Below, piece after piece: positions 1-8,304 of a stretch of DNA of 64,000 bases. How positions within the stretch are numbered: position 1 is the stretch's first letter; every line of letters starts with the position of its first letter. A program made the translations under genes and the position numbers. The notes under the pieces are model-generated. The model saw only the letters and a list, made by a program, of their open reading frames with translations, was not told where the DNA came from and made no database searches. The stretch is from Aciduliprofundum sp. MAR08-339. GTDB taxonomy: Archaea; Thermoplasmatota; Thermoplasmata; Thermoplasmatales; Aciduliprofundaceae. The DNA lies in the NCBI RefSeq assembly GCF_000327505.1, contig NC_019942.1:1116001-1180000 (forward strand), written 5' to 3'.

Positions 1-466
1 GAAAGTTATGCGGATACTTTTCTTTTTTCAGAGAAAGCAGTTTTTCGAAAAATGCATCAACGCCAACAGGAGCCACTGTGGACAGTGAGGGAAAGAAATT
101 GTCATATCTATCTCCCAGATCTCTCATCACGTCTATTACTGCGGGATTGAAACTTGGCTCCCCCATCCTTGCAAACTGCACCTTGAATTTCTTTGTTTTG
201 GGCTCATTTCCAAATCTCCTCCTTATGGGGTATTCAATCTGCTCCATTATTTCCTCATACGTTAATTTGCCTCTGTAAAACAGGCCTGCATCGCACATTT
301 TGCATCCTACAGGACAGCCGTTTAGAGAGGAGACGATCAAAACCCATTTCTCCTCCGGATTGTATGTGGGTGTGGATTCAACAAACTCCACGATATTTCC
401 CCGGCTCGTCTTTCCTATATATACCCTTGCAACTCGTTCATCACCAATCTCGGCAAGAATCTCCAT
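1..466 (-). CDS. radical SAM protein, RlmN-like (3' end beyond window)
   Basis: The visible 155 N-terminal residues contain the radical SAM iron-sulfur motif CPVGCKMC (CxxxCxxC) near residue 52, followed by an RMGEP segment resembling the GMGEP motif of RlmN/Cfr-type methylases. The short N-terminus lacks the HhH-like domain of true RlmN, so substrate and reaction are unknown. The ATG at 464-466 sits just after a GGAGGTG ribosome binding site and overlaps the end of the upstream flavoprotein gene by 26 nt, so it is the third gene of a tight operon. The C-terminus lies outside the window. Confidence 0.8.
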   Translation of the reverse strand, partial: MEILAEIGDERVARVYIGKTSRGNIVEFVESTPTYNPEEKWVLIVSSLNGCPVGCKMCDAGLFYRGKLTYEEIMEQIEYPIRRRFGNEPKTKKFKVQFARMGEPSFNPAVIDVMRDLGDRYDNFFPSLSTVAPVGVDAFFEKLLSLKKEKYPHNF

Positions 467-1247
467 ACTTCTCACACCTCCATATTTTCATCGCTGCCCT
501 GATCCCGTCCGCTATTGCAAGTGAACTCTGGCGGTATATTCCGTTCCTTGCATCTCCCACAATGAACATCCTATCGGAGGTAATGTGACGGACTATATCT
601 ATATTTGGAACCCTTCCAATGGCCACCAGAATAACATCAACATCAAAAATGCCTGCAGAGGTTACGGCCCTGCTTCCGTTCCATGAGTGAAGCACTCCCC
701 TAACCAGCCTTACCCTGGGATTTTTTTGCACTTCTTCCTGCAATGATGGTATTGCCTTAAGCTCGCTGCGATGCAGAACGATAGCCTCTCCAATCTCAGA
801 GGCACTGAGCGCGTAATCCAGTGCGATATCGCCCCCACCAATTATCATTACTCTCCTCTCATCCTCAATATCGGTTATGTGGTATTTAGCCCCAGGAATA
901 TCCAGTTTCTTCGGCTTGGTGCCCGTGGCCACGATAAGGTAAGAAAACACGTACTCTCCCTCCCGGGTATGAATAATGAATTTTTCATTCTTTTCCACCC
1001 TTAGAACCTCCTCTTTTTTTATATCTATCCTGTATCTTCTTGCATAATCTTCAAGGATTTTAACGAACTCTCTGCCAGAAATTCCGTCTGGATAGAGCAT
1101 TGAGTTATCAATTCTGTACGCGTTTTCAACCAAGCCTCCAATTTTCCTCTTTTCAAATACAGTTGTTGATATGCCATACCTGGTGAGCTGCACAGCGGCG
1201 CTTATGCCCGATGGGCCCGCCCCTATTATTCCCACCTTTTTAGCCAT
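441..1247 (-). CDS. FAD-dependent NAD(P) oxidoreductase, thioredoxin-reductase-like
   Basis: 268 residues with a dinucleotide-binding GAGPSG motif at residues 9-14 (FAD), an ATGTKP segment closing the FAD domain, and a second GGGD motif near residue 138 for NAD(P)H. The C-terminal IVGDAR motif, which contacts FAD in this superfamily, is present. The size and order match thioredoxin reductase, but the redox-active CxxC that normally precedes the second GGGxxA motif is absent (the segment reads ITDIEDERR). It therefore probably passes electrons from NAD(P)H to another acceptor such as ferredoxin or a partner protein; the acceptor is not evident. It overlaps both neighbours (22 and 26 nt). Confidence 0.85.
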   Translation of the reverse strand: MAKKVGIIGAGPSGISAAVQLTRYGISTTVFEKRKIGGLVENAYRIDNSMLYPDGISGREFVKILEDYARRYRIDIKKEEVLRVEKNEKFIIHTREGEYVFSYLIVATGTKPKKLDIPGAKYHITDIEDERRVMIIGGGDIALDYALSASEIGEAIVLHRSELKAIPSLQEEVQKNPRVRLVRGVLHSWNGSRAVTSAGIFDVDVILVAIGRVPNIDIVRHITSDRMFIVGDARNGIYRQSSLAIADGIRAAMKIWRCEKYGDSCRDW

Positions 1248-1858
1248 GATTTCACCTCTTCAAGCGTGGGCACGGGAGCGAAACCGTGGGAAATTGCCCT
1301 TATTGTTCCCTCATGAAGCTCGGAATTCTGCGTGACCGTGCCATCGATGGGAAATATCACATAGAGTCCATGAACGAACGCGGATCTTGCGGAGGTTTCA
1401 CAGCACAGATGAGTCATCACTCCAGTGATGATTACCGTATTCACATTTTTCTCCCTCAAAATATTTTCAAGGTCTGTGCGGTAAAACGCATCGTAGGTTC
1501 TCTTCTCAACAATCTCATCTCCATACTCTCTCATCTCATTAATTATTTCCGTGTCGTGATTGCAGGGCATGGTATCGCCCCACCATCCTTCCATGATGTC
1601 TCCACCATGGCAGTGTCTTGTCATTATTATCGGAATCTCAAGGCCCTTTGCGAATGAATAGAAATCCCGCAGTCTCTGTATCAGCCGTGGGGCGCTGGGC
1701 AGGTATGCCTTTTTATCTCGCTCTAAAAAATAGCGCTGCAGGTCTATGCCAAGAACGGCGATTCCTTTCGGATTTATCCATTCCAATTTTCTGGGCCTGA
1801 AATATCTTTTTCTCATACTTTCAATGAACGATGGGGTGAGATAATCCTCCCTGTGCAT
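1226..1858 (-). CDS. isochorismatase-family cysteine hydrolase
   Basis: 210 residues of the isochorismatase/nicotinamidase fold. The catalytic triad is visible: Asp in VLGIDLQ (about residue 38), Lys in EKRTYDAF (about 119) and the nucleophile Cys in THLCCETSAR (about 153). Members hydrolyse nicotinamide, ureidoacrylate, N-carbamoyl amines or isochorismate; the substrate cannot be read from sequence. A separate nicotinamidase sits beside NAPRT at 18955, so this copy may have another role. It is the first gene of a three-gene overlapping unit with a flavoprotein and a radical SAM protein. Confidence 0.85.
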   Translation of the reverse strand: MHREDYLTPSFIESMRKRYFRPRKLEWINPKGIAVLGIDLQRYFLERDKKAYLPSAPRLIQRLRDFYSFAKGLEIPIIMTRHCHGGDIMEGWWGDTMPCNHDTEIINEMREYGDEIVEKRTYDAFYRTDLENILREKNVNTVIITGVMTHLCCETSARSAFVHGLYVIFPIDGTVTQNSELHEGTIRAISHGFAPVPTLEEVKSWLKRWE

Positions 1859-1903
1859 GACCGGCCATGGCGGTGCGAGATTAAGATTTTTTCCGACGCA
1901 CCA

Positions 1904-1912
1904 TTTTTATAC
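1904..1912 (+). promoter_or_regulatory. TATA box of hutI
   Basis: TTTTTATAC centred about 26 nt before the ATG at 1934, which is the spacing expected for a leaderless archaeal transcript. No ribosome binding site precedes the ATG. This supports starting hutI at 1934 rather than at upstream in-frame codons. Confidence 0.6.
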
Positions 1913-1933
1913 TCTCTTCCCATATCCACCAAT

Positions 1934-3157
1934 ATGCTTCTCATCAAGAACGCTTCGCAGCTTCTCACCCTGCATGGGGGAATAAGAAGGGGAAGTTACG
2001 ATCTGGGGATAATAGAAAATGGAGCAGTGCTTATAGACGGTGACAGAATTGTGGAGGTGGGTGAAACAGGAGAACTGAAGGGAAGTTCTGAGCAGGAAAT
2101 AGATGCATCGGGCAGGGTTGTGATGCCCGGTTTTGTGGACCCTCACACCCATCTTGTGTTTGCAGGAACGCGAGAGAACGAGCTGTACTTGAAATTGCAG
2201 GGTTACTCCTATCTTGAAATTTTAAAGATGGGTGGTGGAATCCTGCGCACCGTTAGGGCCACGAGAAACGCCACAAAAGAAGAACTTATGTATGAGATGC
2301 GAAGGCGCTTGGACTACATGCTCCGGAACGGCACCACCACGGCAGAGGCAAAGAGCGGGTACGGATTGAATTTTGAGACGGAGAAGAAGATGCTTGAGGT
2401 TATAAATGAAGTAGAGCATCCCATGGACCTAGTACCCACATTTCTGGGAGCGCATGCGGTACCTCCTGAATTCAATAATGGGGGAGAGTACATAGAGTAT
2501 CTCAAATCCATAATTCCTGAGATTGCACCTTATGCGAAATTCATTGATGTATTCTGCGAGAAAGGAGTTTTCAGTGCTGAGGAATCAATGGAGTATCTTG
2601 AAGAGGGCAAAAAATACGGGCTTGTGCCGAAGATACACGCAGATGAGATTGAGGATATAGGATGCACGCGTGTTGCTGTGGATGTCGGAGCCATCTCTGC
2701 GGATCATCTTGTGAAAACCAGCGAGGAGAGCTTAGAAAATATGAGAAGAAGTGAGATAATAGCCACGTTGCTTCCCGCCACACCTTACATGCTTTTAAGC
2801 AAGGAATACGCCCCTGCCAGAAAATTCATAGATGCGGAAATACCTGTTGCACTTGCCACTGATCTGAATCCAAATGCGTACACGGAGAGCATGCAGATGG
2901 TGATCTCTCTCGCCATAACACAGATGCGTATGCTTCCGGAAGAGGCAATTGCGGCCAGCACAATAAATGCTGCAGCAGCCATAGGAATGGAAAGCGAAAT
3001 AGGGAGCATTGAGCCAGGCAAGCAGGCAGACATAATAATTATGGACGCTAAAAATTACCAGCAAATTGGCTATCATTTTGGCGTGAATCTAGTGGATAAG
3101 GTTATAAAAAAAGGCCGCATCGTCTGGAGGAAAGGTGATGATATACTTCATACGTAA
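1934..3157 (+). CDS. hutI: imidazolonepropionase
   Basis: 407 residues, the normal length for HutI, of the amidohydrolase superfamily. It hydrolyses 4-imidazolone-5-propionate to N-formimino-L-glutamate in histidine degradation. Metal ligands and catalytic residues are visible: the DPHTHLVFAGTR motif (HxH), KIHADEIED in the middle, ADHLVK, and ATDLNPN near the C-terminus. The cytosolic enzyme is followed by an acetyltransferase gene overlapping by about 20 nt. The other hut genes (hutH, hutU, hutG) are not in this window. Start chosen from the TATA spacing; an in-frame upstream extension to 1853 lacks family similarity. Confidence 0.95.
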   Translation: MLLIKNASQLLTLHGGIRRGSYDLGIIENGAVLIDGDRIVEVGETGELKGSSEQEIDASGRVVMPGFVDPHTHLVFAGTRENELYLKLQGYSYLEILKMGGGILRTVRATRNATKEELMYEMRRRLDYMLRNGTTTAEAKSGYGLNFETEKKMLEVINEVEHPMDLVPTFLGAHAVPPEFNNGGEYIEYLKSIIPEIAPYAKFIDVFCEKGVFSAEESMEYLEEGKKYGLVPKIHADEIEDIGCTRVAVDVGAISADHLVKTSEESLENMRRSEIIATLLPATPYMLLSKEYAPARKFIDAEIPVALATDLNPNAYTESMQMVISLAITQMRMLPEEAIAASTINAAAAIGMESEIGSIEPGKQADIIIMDAKNYQQIGYHFGVNLVDKVIKKGRIVWRKGDDILHT

Positions 3158-3572
3158 GTTTCAGGAGGAGGATCTGCTGGATGTGCTCAACATAGCCAAC
3201 GAATCTCTGACGGAAAATTACATCCCTGAGCTTTTTTTGGATATACACAGGATCTGGCCAGAGGGATTTCTTGTAGCGGTGGCTAGAGATGTGGTGGGCT
3301 TCATAGCGGGGATAAAGCAGAGGACAGGGGCCAGAATTCTTCTTCTTGCGGTTAGGAGTGGGTTCAGAAATAGGGGCATAGGCTCTGCTCTTATGAAGAG
3401 GTTTATCACAATATGTAAATCTGAAGGCATGCTATCCGTGAGACTGGAGGTACGCACAAAAAATCTTAGGGCAATTGAATTTTATAAAAAGTTTGGATTT
3501 AACATAATTTCCTATGTGCCAAATTACTACACAAATGGTGATGATGCCTATATAATGTGGAGGGAAATATGA
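3138..3572 (+). CDS. GNAT family N-acetyltransferase, RimI/Ard1-like
   Basis: About 144 residues spanning a single GNAT domain. The acetyl-CoA pyrophosphate-binding motif RNRGIGSAL (Q/RxxGxG/A) lies near residue 76, preceded by the beta-strand LLLAVRSGFR and followed by the RLEVRTKNLRAIEFYKKFGF segment typical of RimI. Such archaeal enzymes acetylate protein N-termini. ATG at 3138 is preceded by GGAGG with seven nt spacing; an adjacent GTG at 3135 is possible. It overlaps hutI and is probably cotranscribed, without an obvious functional link. Confidence 0.85.
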   Translation: MIYFIRKFQEEDLLDVLNIANESLTENYIPELFLDIHRIWPEGFLVAVARDVVGFIAGIKQRTGARILLLAVRSGFRNRGIGSALMKRFITICKSEGMLSVRLEVRTKNLRAIEFYKKFGFNIISYVPNYYTNGDDAYIMWREI

Positions 3573-3577
3573 AGAAA

Positions 3578-4774
3578 TTAGAAGACGTTTATCTTCCCTT
3601 CCACCAGCATCTCTGTTATCTTTGATATGTTTGCAAGCCATTCGTCTGCAATGTTTCTGAACTCCTCCTTGTACCTGTTTAGATTCACACCCTCCGCTGG
3701 TATTATCTGTATGCTTGCCACCTGGGGCTCATCCACGGGCTTGCCGATCTGTGAAACTATGCGTACATTTACCTCCTTTACATCTCCACCGCCTGCCTTT
3801 GCTATGTCCTCTGCAATTTTGAATGCCAGGATATTGTACAATTTGCCCACATGGGTCACGGGATTCTTTCCCGCAGAAGCCTCCATGCTCATTGGCCTGT
3901 AGGGGGTTATCAATCCGTTTACCCTATTGCCACGACCGACAGAGCCATCGTCCCCGTTTTCCATGCTCAATCCGGTCACAGTGAGGTAGAAAACCTCCTC
4001 ATCAAGGAGATCTCCAGTGTTTATGAAGTAATTCACTTCCTTATCTGTGAATTTGAGCGCAAAATCAGTTAAAATATCCTTGAGTTCATCCTTAACATTA
4101 AGGTAGTGATCCTTATCAGGGGTGTGTTTTCCCACAAAGGCAGCAGCCACTGTTATATTTATTTTCTTCCCTTTTCTGAACCCCATAACCTTTATGTCTT
4201 CGCCTATCTCAGGTAGTTTATCCTTAAGAGGTCCGTTTATGTACCTCTCTGTCTCGTAAACTATCTTTTCAAGATCGCTCATGGGTGCATAGCCCACGCC
4301 GAAGGATGTATCATTTGCCAGATATTTTTGCGTATCGTATAATCCGCGTAGGTCCACAGAGCCCTGGCCGATCATGCAATCTATGATCACATCCTCCTCA
4401 ATGTCCAGATTGCGGTAATGTTTCTTGAGAAAATCCGCTGCAGCCTTCTTTGCTATGGTCCTGTAGGGTATTCTCTCACCGTTTACCATGGTGGTTGCTC
4501 TTCCTGAGAGGAGTATGTAAACGGGTTCCAAAACCTGACCACCACCAAATTTGGGCTTAGCCTGCCCACCCACAATCTCTGCCTGATCAGTGTTGTGATG
4601 CAGAATCCTTCCAAAATGCTCAAGATAATATTTTGACAGAGCCCTGCTTATACTCTCGGCAATGCCATCTGCCACACTATCTGGATGTCCTATTCCTTTT
4701 CTCTCTACGATTTCCACATCCCTCTCTTCAACAGGGGTTGATGTGAATTCCTCTACAACAATGTTTCTTGCCAT
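3578..4774 (-). CDS. mat: methionine adenosyltransferase, archaeal type
   Basis: 398 residues of the archaeal AdoMet synthetase family, which is very divergent from bacterial MetK. It makes S-adenosylmethionine from methionine and ATP. Family landmarks are the N-terminal [17 protein letters not shown] segment, the [21 protein letters not shown] region, and the [14 protein letters not shown] and [12 protein letters not shown] motifs toward the C-terminus. Length is complete. It lies upstream of queA on the same strand region, an enzyme that itself consumes AdoMet. A TATA-like element about 24 nt before the ATG indicates a leaderless transcript. Confidence 0.96.
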   Translation of the reverse strand: MARNIVVEEFTSTPVEERDVEIVERKGIGHPDSVADGIAESISRALSKYYLEHFGRILHHNTDQAEIVGGQAKPKFGGGQVLEPVYILLSGRATTMVNGERIPYRTIAKKAAADFLKKHYRNLDIEEDVIIDCMIGQGSVDLRGLYDTQKYLANDTSFGVGYAPMSDLEKIVYETERYINGPLKDKLPEIGEDIKVMGFRKGKKINITVAAAFVGKHTPDKDHYLNVKDELKDILTDFALKFTDKEVNYFINTGDLLDEEVFYLTVTGLSMENGDDGSVGRGNRVNGLITPYRPMSMEASAGKNPVTHVGKLYNILAFKIAEDIAKAGGGDVKEVNVRIVSQIGKPVDEPQVASIQIIPAEGVNLNRYKEEFRNIADEWLANISKITEMLVEGKINVF

Positions 4775-4787
4775 AGTAATGGAAATC

Positions 4788-4802
4788 TTTAATAATACTA
4801 AA
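4788..4802 (-). promoter_or_regulatory. TATA element of mat
   Basis: On the minus strand TTTAGTATTATTAAA, centred 20-27 nt upstream of the mat ATG at 4774, within the short gap after queA. It suggests mat can be transcribed separately from queA. Confidence 0.45.
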
Positions 4803-4823
4803 AATTTTTTGTAGTTTTAAGCG

Positions 4824-5822
4824 CTACATTTTGAAAATGAGCATTGCATCTCCGAAGCTGTAAAATCTATATCTTTTCTCCACAGCGACCCTGTACGCTT
4901 GCATAATCCGATCGTAGCCACCGAAGGCTGTCACAAGCATTATGAGGGAAGATCTGGGTACATGGAAATTTGTTATTAGAGCATCCACCCCTGCCTGAAA
5001 CTTGTAACCGGGGTAGATGAATATATTGGTGTATCCCTGGGATGCGTAAATCTTTCCTTCCACTGCGGAGCTTTCAAGGGCTCTCATAACCGTTGTGCCC
5101 ACCGCGAATAACCTTCCGCTGCGGTTGTTTATCATGTCCGCAACTTCATCGCTGACCACATAGTACTCCTCGTCCACCCTATGCATTCTTATGTCTTCCG
5201 TTTTAACAGGTTTGAAAGTGCCGTAACTCACATGCAGTGTTATGTATCCCACTTTCACACCCTTCTCCTCTATCTTTTTTAGAAGTTCCGGTGTGAAGTG
5301 CAATCCTGCGGTGGGTGCCGCCACTGCCCCATCCTTCCTCGCAAACACTGTCTGATACTTTTTATCCGCCTCTGGAACCTTCTTCTTTATGTACGGAGGC
5401 AGTGGAACCTCGCCCCTCTTCCTTGCAAGTTCCATTATGTCTCCGCTGAATTCAATGTCACACATGCCCTCATCTTTCCTGTGCACAACTCCTTTTATAT
5501 CCTCAAATATGAGCACAGTGCCTGGGCGGATCTTCTTCCCCTTGACCAGGCAGCGATAGAAATTCTCATCTATTCTCTCCAAAATAAGGATCTCAACCTT
5601 TCCGCCAGTATCTTTTATCCCCTTGAGTCTTGCCCTTATAACACGGGTATCGTTGAGTATGAGCACATCTTCCCTTTCCATGTACTCGGGTAAATCGTAG
5701 AAGAACCTGTGCTCTATGCCCTCATGCAGAACCATAAGGCGGGCGTGGTCCCTTGGCTCTACGGGCTCTTGGGCTATCAGTTCCTCAGGCAGGTGGAAAT
5801 TGTATTTTTGCAGGGAGTACAT
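4824..5822 (-). CDS. queA: S-adenosylmethionine:tRNA ribosyltransferase-isomerase
   Basis: 332 residues with full-length QueA architecture. QueA transfers and isomerises the ribosyl moiety of AdoMet onto preQ1 in tRNA position 34 to give epoxyqueuosine. Conserved segments seen are LIAQEPVEPRDHARLMV near the N-terminus, LILNDTRVIRARL, the VPLPPYIKKK region, AAPTAGLHFT, HVSYGTFKPV, and the C-terminal ITNFHVPRSSLIMLV. Archaea normally make archaeosine at position 15 and not queuosine, so a complete QueA here is unexpected and may reflect transfer from bacteria. Base use is similar to the neighbours. Confidence 0.95.
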   Translation of the reverse strand: MYSLQKYNFHLPEELIAQEPVEPRDHARLMVLHEGIEHRFFYDLPEYMEREDVLILNDTRVIRARLKGIKDTGGKVEILILERIDENFYRCLVKGKKIRPGTVLIFEDIKGVVHRKDEGMCDIEFSGDIMELARKRGEVPLPPYIKKKVPEADKKYQTVFARKDGAVAAPTAGLHFTPELLKKIEEKGVKVGYITLHVSYGTFKPVKTEDIRMHRVDEEYYVVSDEVADMINNRSGRLFAVGTTVMRALESSAVEGKIYASQGYTNIFIYPGYKFQAGVDALITNFHVPRSSLIMLVTAFGGYDRIMQAYRVAVEKRYRFYSFGDAMLIFKM

Positions 5823-5870
5823 CGAGATAGCATTCCATAATCATTGATTAAATTTGCTGTGGGCAAAATT

Positions 5871-5884
5871 AAATAATATAAAAG
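5871..5884 (+). promoter_or_regulatory. TATA region of moaC-moaB
   Basis: AAATAATATAAAAG located 15-28 nt before the possible ATG codons at 5898 and 5904, in the gap divergent from queA. No Shine-Dalgarno sequence is visible, so a leaderless message is likely. Confidence 0.5.
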
Positions 5885-5897
5885 AAGATACGCTCAT

Positions 5898-6332
5898 ATG
5901 GGCATGGTTGACATAAGCGAGAAAAAAGAGGTGCTTCGCATCGCCAGGGCCAGGGGCACGATAGTGCTTAAGAGTACCACTGTGGATGTTATAAAAAAGG
6001 GCGAGGTGAAAAAGGGAGATGTGTTTGAAACAGCAAAGGTTGCGGGAATGCTGGCGGTGAAGAACACACCGAGCATTATACCGCACTGCCATCCGATTCC
6101 GGTGGAGAGCGTGGAGTTCAAATTCAACATGCATGGAAATCGCATTGATGTGGAGTGCGAGGTGAAGGCCCATTACAAGACGGGCGTGGAGATGGAGGCC
6201 CTCACTGGAGTGAGTGTAGCGCTGCTGACAATCTGGGACATGGTGAAGTACCTTGAAAAGGACGAGCATGGTCAGTATCCAATGACTCAGATTCTCGGAA
6301 TTGAGGTTGTGGAGAAGAGAAAGGGTGAGTGA
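5898..6332 (+). CDS. moaC: cyclic pyranopterin monophosphate synthase
   Basis: 144 residues matching MoaC throughout. With MoaA it converts GTP to cyclic pyranopterin monophosphate, the first step of molybdenum or tungsten cofactor synthesis. Diagnostic segments are MVDISEKK at the start, KNTPSIIPHCHPIP in the centre (active-site His and Cys), KTGVEMEALTGVSVALLT, and the DMVK motif with catalytic Lys near the C-terminus. An ATG six nt downstream (5904) is an alternative start. The next gene, moaB, begins two nt after the stop codon. Confidence 0.95.
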   Translation: MGMVDISEKKEVLRIARARGTIVLKSTTVDVIKKGEVKKGDVFETAKVAGMLAVKNTPSIIPHCHPIPVESVEFKFNMHGNRIDVECEVKAHYKTGVEMEALTGVSVALLTIWDMVKYLEKDEHGQYPMTQILGIEVVEKRKGE

Positions 6333-6333
6333 G

Positions 6334-6828
6334 ATGGGTGTGAAAGAGCACAAGAAACATTCTTACAGGCTCAAAATTGGAGTCATCACAGTGAGTTCAA
6401 CCCGCAATGAGGAAACCGACGAATCTGGAAAGATAATAATGGATGAAGTGGAGAAGCATGGGCATGAGGTGTGCGAGTACGCGGTTGTCAAAGATTCAAA
6501 GTTGGAGATCCTTCATGCCCTTTTGAATTTCCTTCCAAAATGCGATGCTATAGTCCTGAATGGGGGCACTGGCATGAGCAGAAAGGATGTTACTGTGGAT
6601 TCCATAGAAGGTATTCTGGATAAAAAATTACCCGGTTTTGGAGAAATCTTCAGATTGAAGAGTTATGAAGAAATAGGCACTGCTGCCATGATGTCCCGTG
6701 CCCTTGCAGGAGTGTGCTGTGGAAAGTTGATATTTGCAATTCCCGGCTCTAAGGGTGCCGCGAAAACAGGATGCCAAGTCATATTCAGTGAGATAAACCA
6801 TATGTGGTACGAAATAAATAGAGATTAA
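6334..6828 (+). CDS. moaB: molybdenum cofactor biosynthesis protein MoaB/MogA
   Basis: 164 residues of the MoaB/MogA fold. In archaea this protein adenylylates molybdopterin before metal insertion. The molybdopterin-binding motifs NGGTGMSRKDVT (near residue 77) and AIPGSKGAAKTG (near 140) are present. ATG at 6334 follows a GGTGAG ribosome binding site inside the end of moaC, so the two are one transcription unit. MoaA, MoaE and MoeA are not in this window. Confidence 0.93.
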   Translation: MGVKEHKKHSYRLKIGVITVSSTRNEETDESGKIIMDEVEKHGHEVCEYAVVKDSKLEILHALLNFLPKCDAIVLNGGTGMSRKDVTVDSIEGILDKKLPGFGEIFRLKSYEEIGTAAMMSRALAGVCCGKLIFAIPGSKGAAKTGCQVIFSEINHMWYEINRD

Positions 6829-6832
6829 AAAA

Positions 6833-8248
6833 TTATTGAGAGAGGAAGACCTTGTAGGCGAGGTAGGAGCTCCATACATCCATCTTGCTCACCAGTTCAA
6901 ATGGTGAGTGCATGCCTATGACGCCTGGACCCATGTCCACCACATCCATTCCATACTTGGCGAAGAACTTGGCTATTGTGCCACCTCCACCTTCGTCCAC
7001 CTTGCCCAGCTCAGCAAGCTGGTAGGGCACTTTGTTATTCTGGAAGAGTGTTAAAATCTCGTGCATGAACTCTGCGGTTGCCTCACTTGAGCCATACTTT
7101 CCTCCATGGCCAGTGTATTTGGATATGACAACTCCATAGCCGGCCTTGGCTGCGTTCTGTACGTCGTGCACACTCTTGAATATGGGGTTAATGGCAGCGC
7201 TTACATCTGCGCTTATGGCCTTTGTCCTGTAAAGTATCTCAAGGAATTCAGGATAGGTGTAGTTTGGCTTTATCATGGCGAGGACCTTGGCAAGCACATA
7301 CTCAAGAAAATTGCTCTGTGCTCCGACGTTTCCGTCACTTCCTATTTCCTCCTTATCGTAAAAGAATGCTATGCTCGTGTAGGTGGGATTTTTAACCTCA
7401 AGTATGGCACGGAATGAGGTATAGGCGCAAATCCTATCGTCCTGCCCATAGGCACCCACAAGACCCCTGTCAAAGCCAACATCCCTGGGATCTTCTGCAG
7501 GTACGATTTCAAGATCTGCAGAGTTGAAGTCCTCCTCAACTATGCCGTATTTCTCGTTGAGGTACTGAAGAACGTGCATCTTTACCTTCTGCTTTATCTC
7601 CTTATCCTCTATGGGTATGTTGCCAACCACAAGCTGCAGTTCCTCTCCCCTTATGCCATCAAACAGCTTTCTCTCTCCCTGTACCTTTCTCGCAAGGTGT
7701 GGAAGCAGATCAGGTATCACGAAAACGGGATCTCTTGGATCCTCGCCGATCCTCAGATTTATTCTCTTTCCATCCTTCGTATACACAATGCCGTGGATAG
7801 CAAGAGGTCTGGAAACCCACTGGTACTTCTTTATACCACCATAATAATGGGTTTTTAAAAGTGCCAGGGAGGAATCTGCATCTTCCCACAGTGGATTGGG
7901 TTTCACATCTATGCGGGGAGCATCAATGTGAGATACAACAAGCCTGAATCCATCAAGGGGCTTTTTACCCACAACACCAAGAGCCAGGGCTTTCTCCCTG
8001 TTTACAACATAGAACTTATCTCCAGGAACAAGTTGATTATTTTTTGACAGGTCCTTGAACCCATACTTTTCTGCAATGGTGAGAAGGTACTCCACAGTCT
8101 CTCTCTCCGTCTTTGCTTCCTTTAAGAATTTCTTGTACTCCTCAGCAAATTTCATTGCTTCTTTGATATCCTTTTTTTTCAGGGTGAGCCACATGCTCTC
8201 CCTCTTCATAGAAAGTTTATCCTCCAGATTATCCTTTTTCTTTGCCAT
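6833..8248 (-). CDS. M18 family metalloaminopeptidase
   Basis: About 471 residues of peptidase family M18 (aspartyl aminopeptidase/LAP4), cytosolic co-catalytic zinc exopeptidases. Metal and catalytic residues are recognisable: His and Asp in VSHIDAPRIDVKPNPL, the DKEEIGSDGNVGAQS segment holding the catalytic Glu pair, an Asp in AISADVSAAINP, and the C-terminal HSPFELVSK His. ATG at 8248 was chosen because AGAGGTGAT precedes it; an in-frame extension to 8275 is possible. It fits the peptide-degrading profile of the window. Confidence 0.93.
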   Translation of the reverse strand: MAKKKDNLEDKLSMKRESMWLTLKKKDIKEAMKFAEEYKKFLKEAKTERETVEYLLTIAEKYGFKDLSKNNQLVPGDKFYVVNREKALALGVVGKKPLDGFRLVVSHIDAPRIDVKPNPLWEDADSSLALLKTHYYGGIKKYQWVSRPLAIHGIVYTKDGKRINLRIGEDPRDPVFVIPDLLPHLARKVQGERKLFDGIRGEELQLVVGNIPIEDKEIKQKVKMHVLQYLNEKYGIVEEDFNSADLEIVPAEDPRDVGFDRGLVGAYGQDDRICAYTSFRAILEVKNPTYTSIAFFYDKEEIGSDGNVGAQSNFLEYVLAKVLAMIKPNYTYPEFLEILYRTKAISADVSAAINPIFKSVHDVQNAAKAGYGVVISKYTGHGGKYGSSEATAEFMHEILTLFQNNKVPYQLAELGKVDEGGGGTIAKFFAKYGMDVVDMGPGVIGMHSPFELVSKMDVWSSYLAYKVFLSQ

Positions 8249-8304
8249 AGTATCACCTCTTGCATCGTAATGCATTAGCCCGATTTAAAATTTTTCCAAG
8301 GTTT

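Noticed and set aside
1853-1933. Upstream extension of hutI to 1853
   Set aside because: The additional 27 residues do not match the HutI family and the TATA box lies inside this stretch, so translation should start at 1934.
5841-6353. Open frame on the minus strand opposite moaC
   Set aside because: It covers a well-conserved moaC and has no recognisable protein sequence or start signal.
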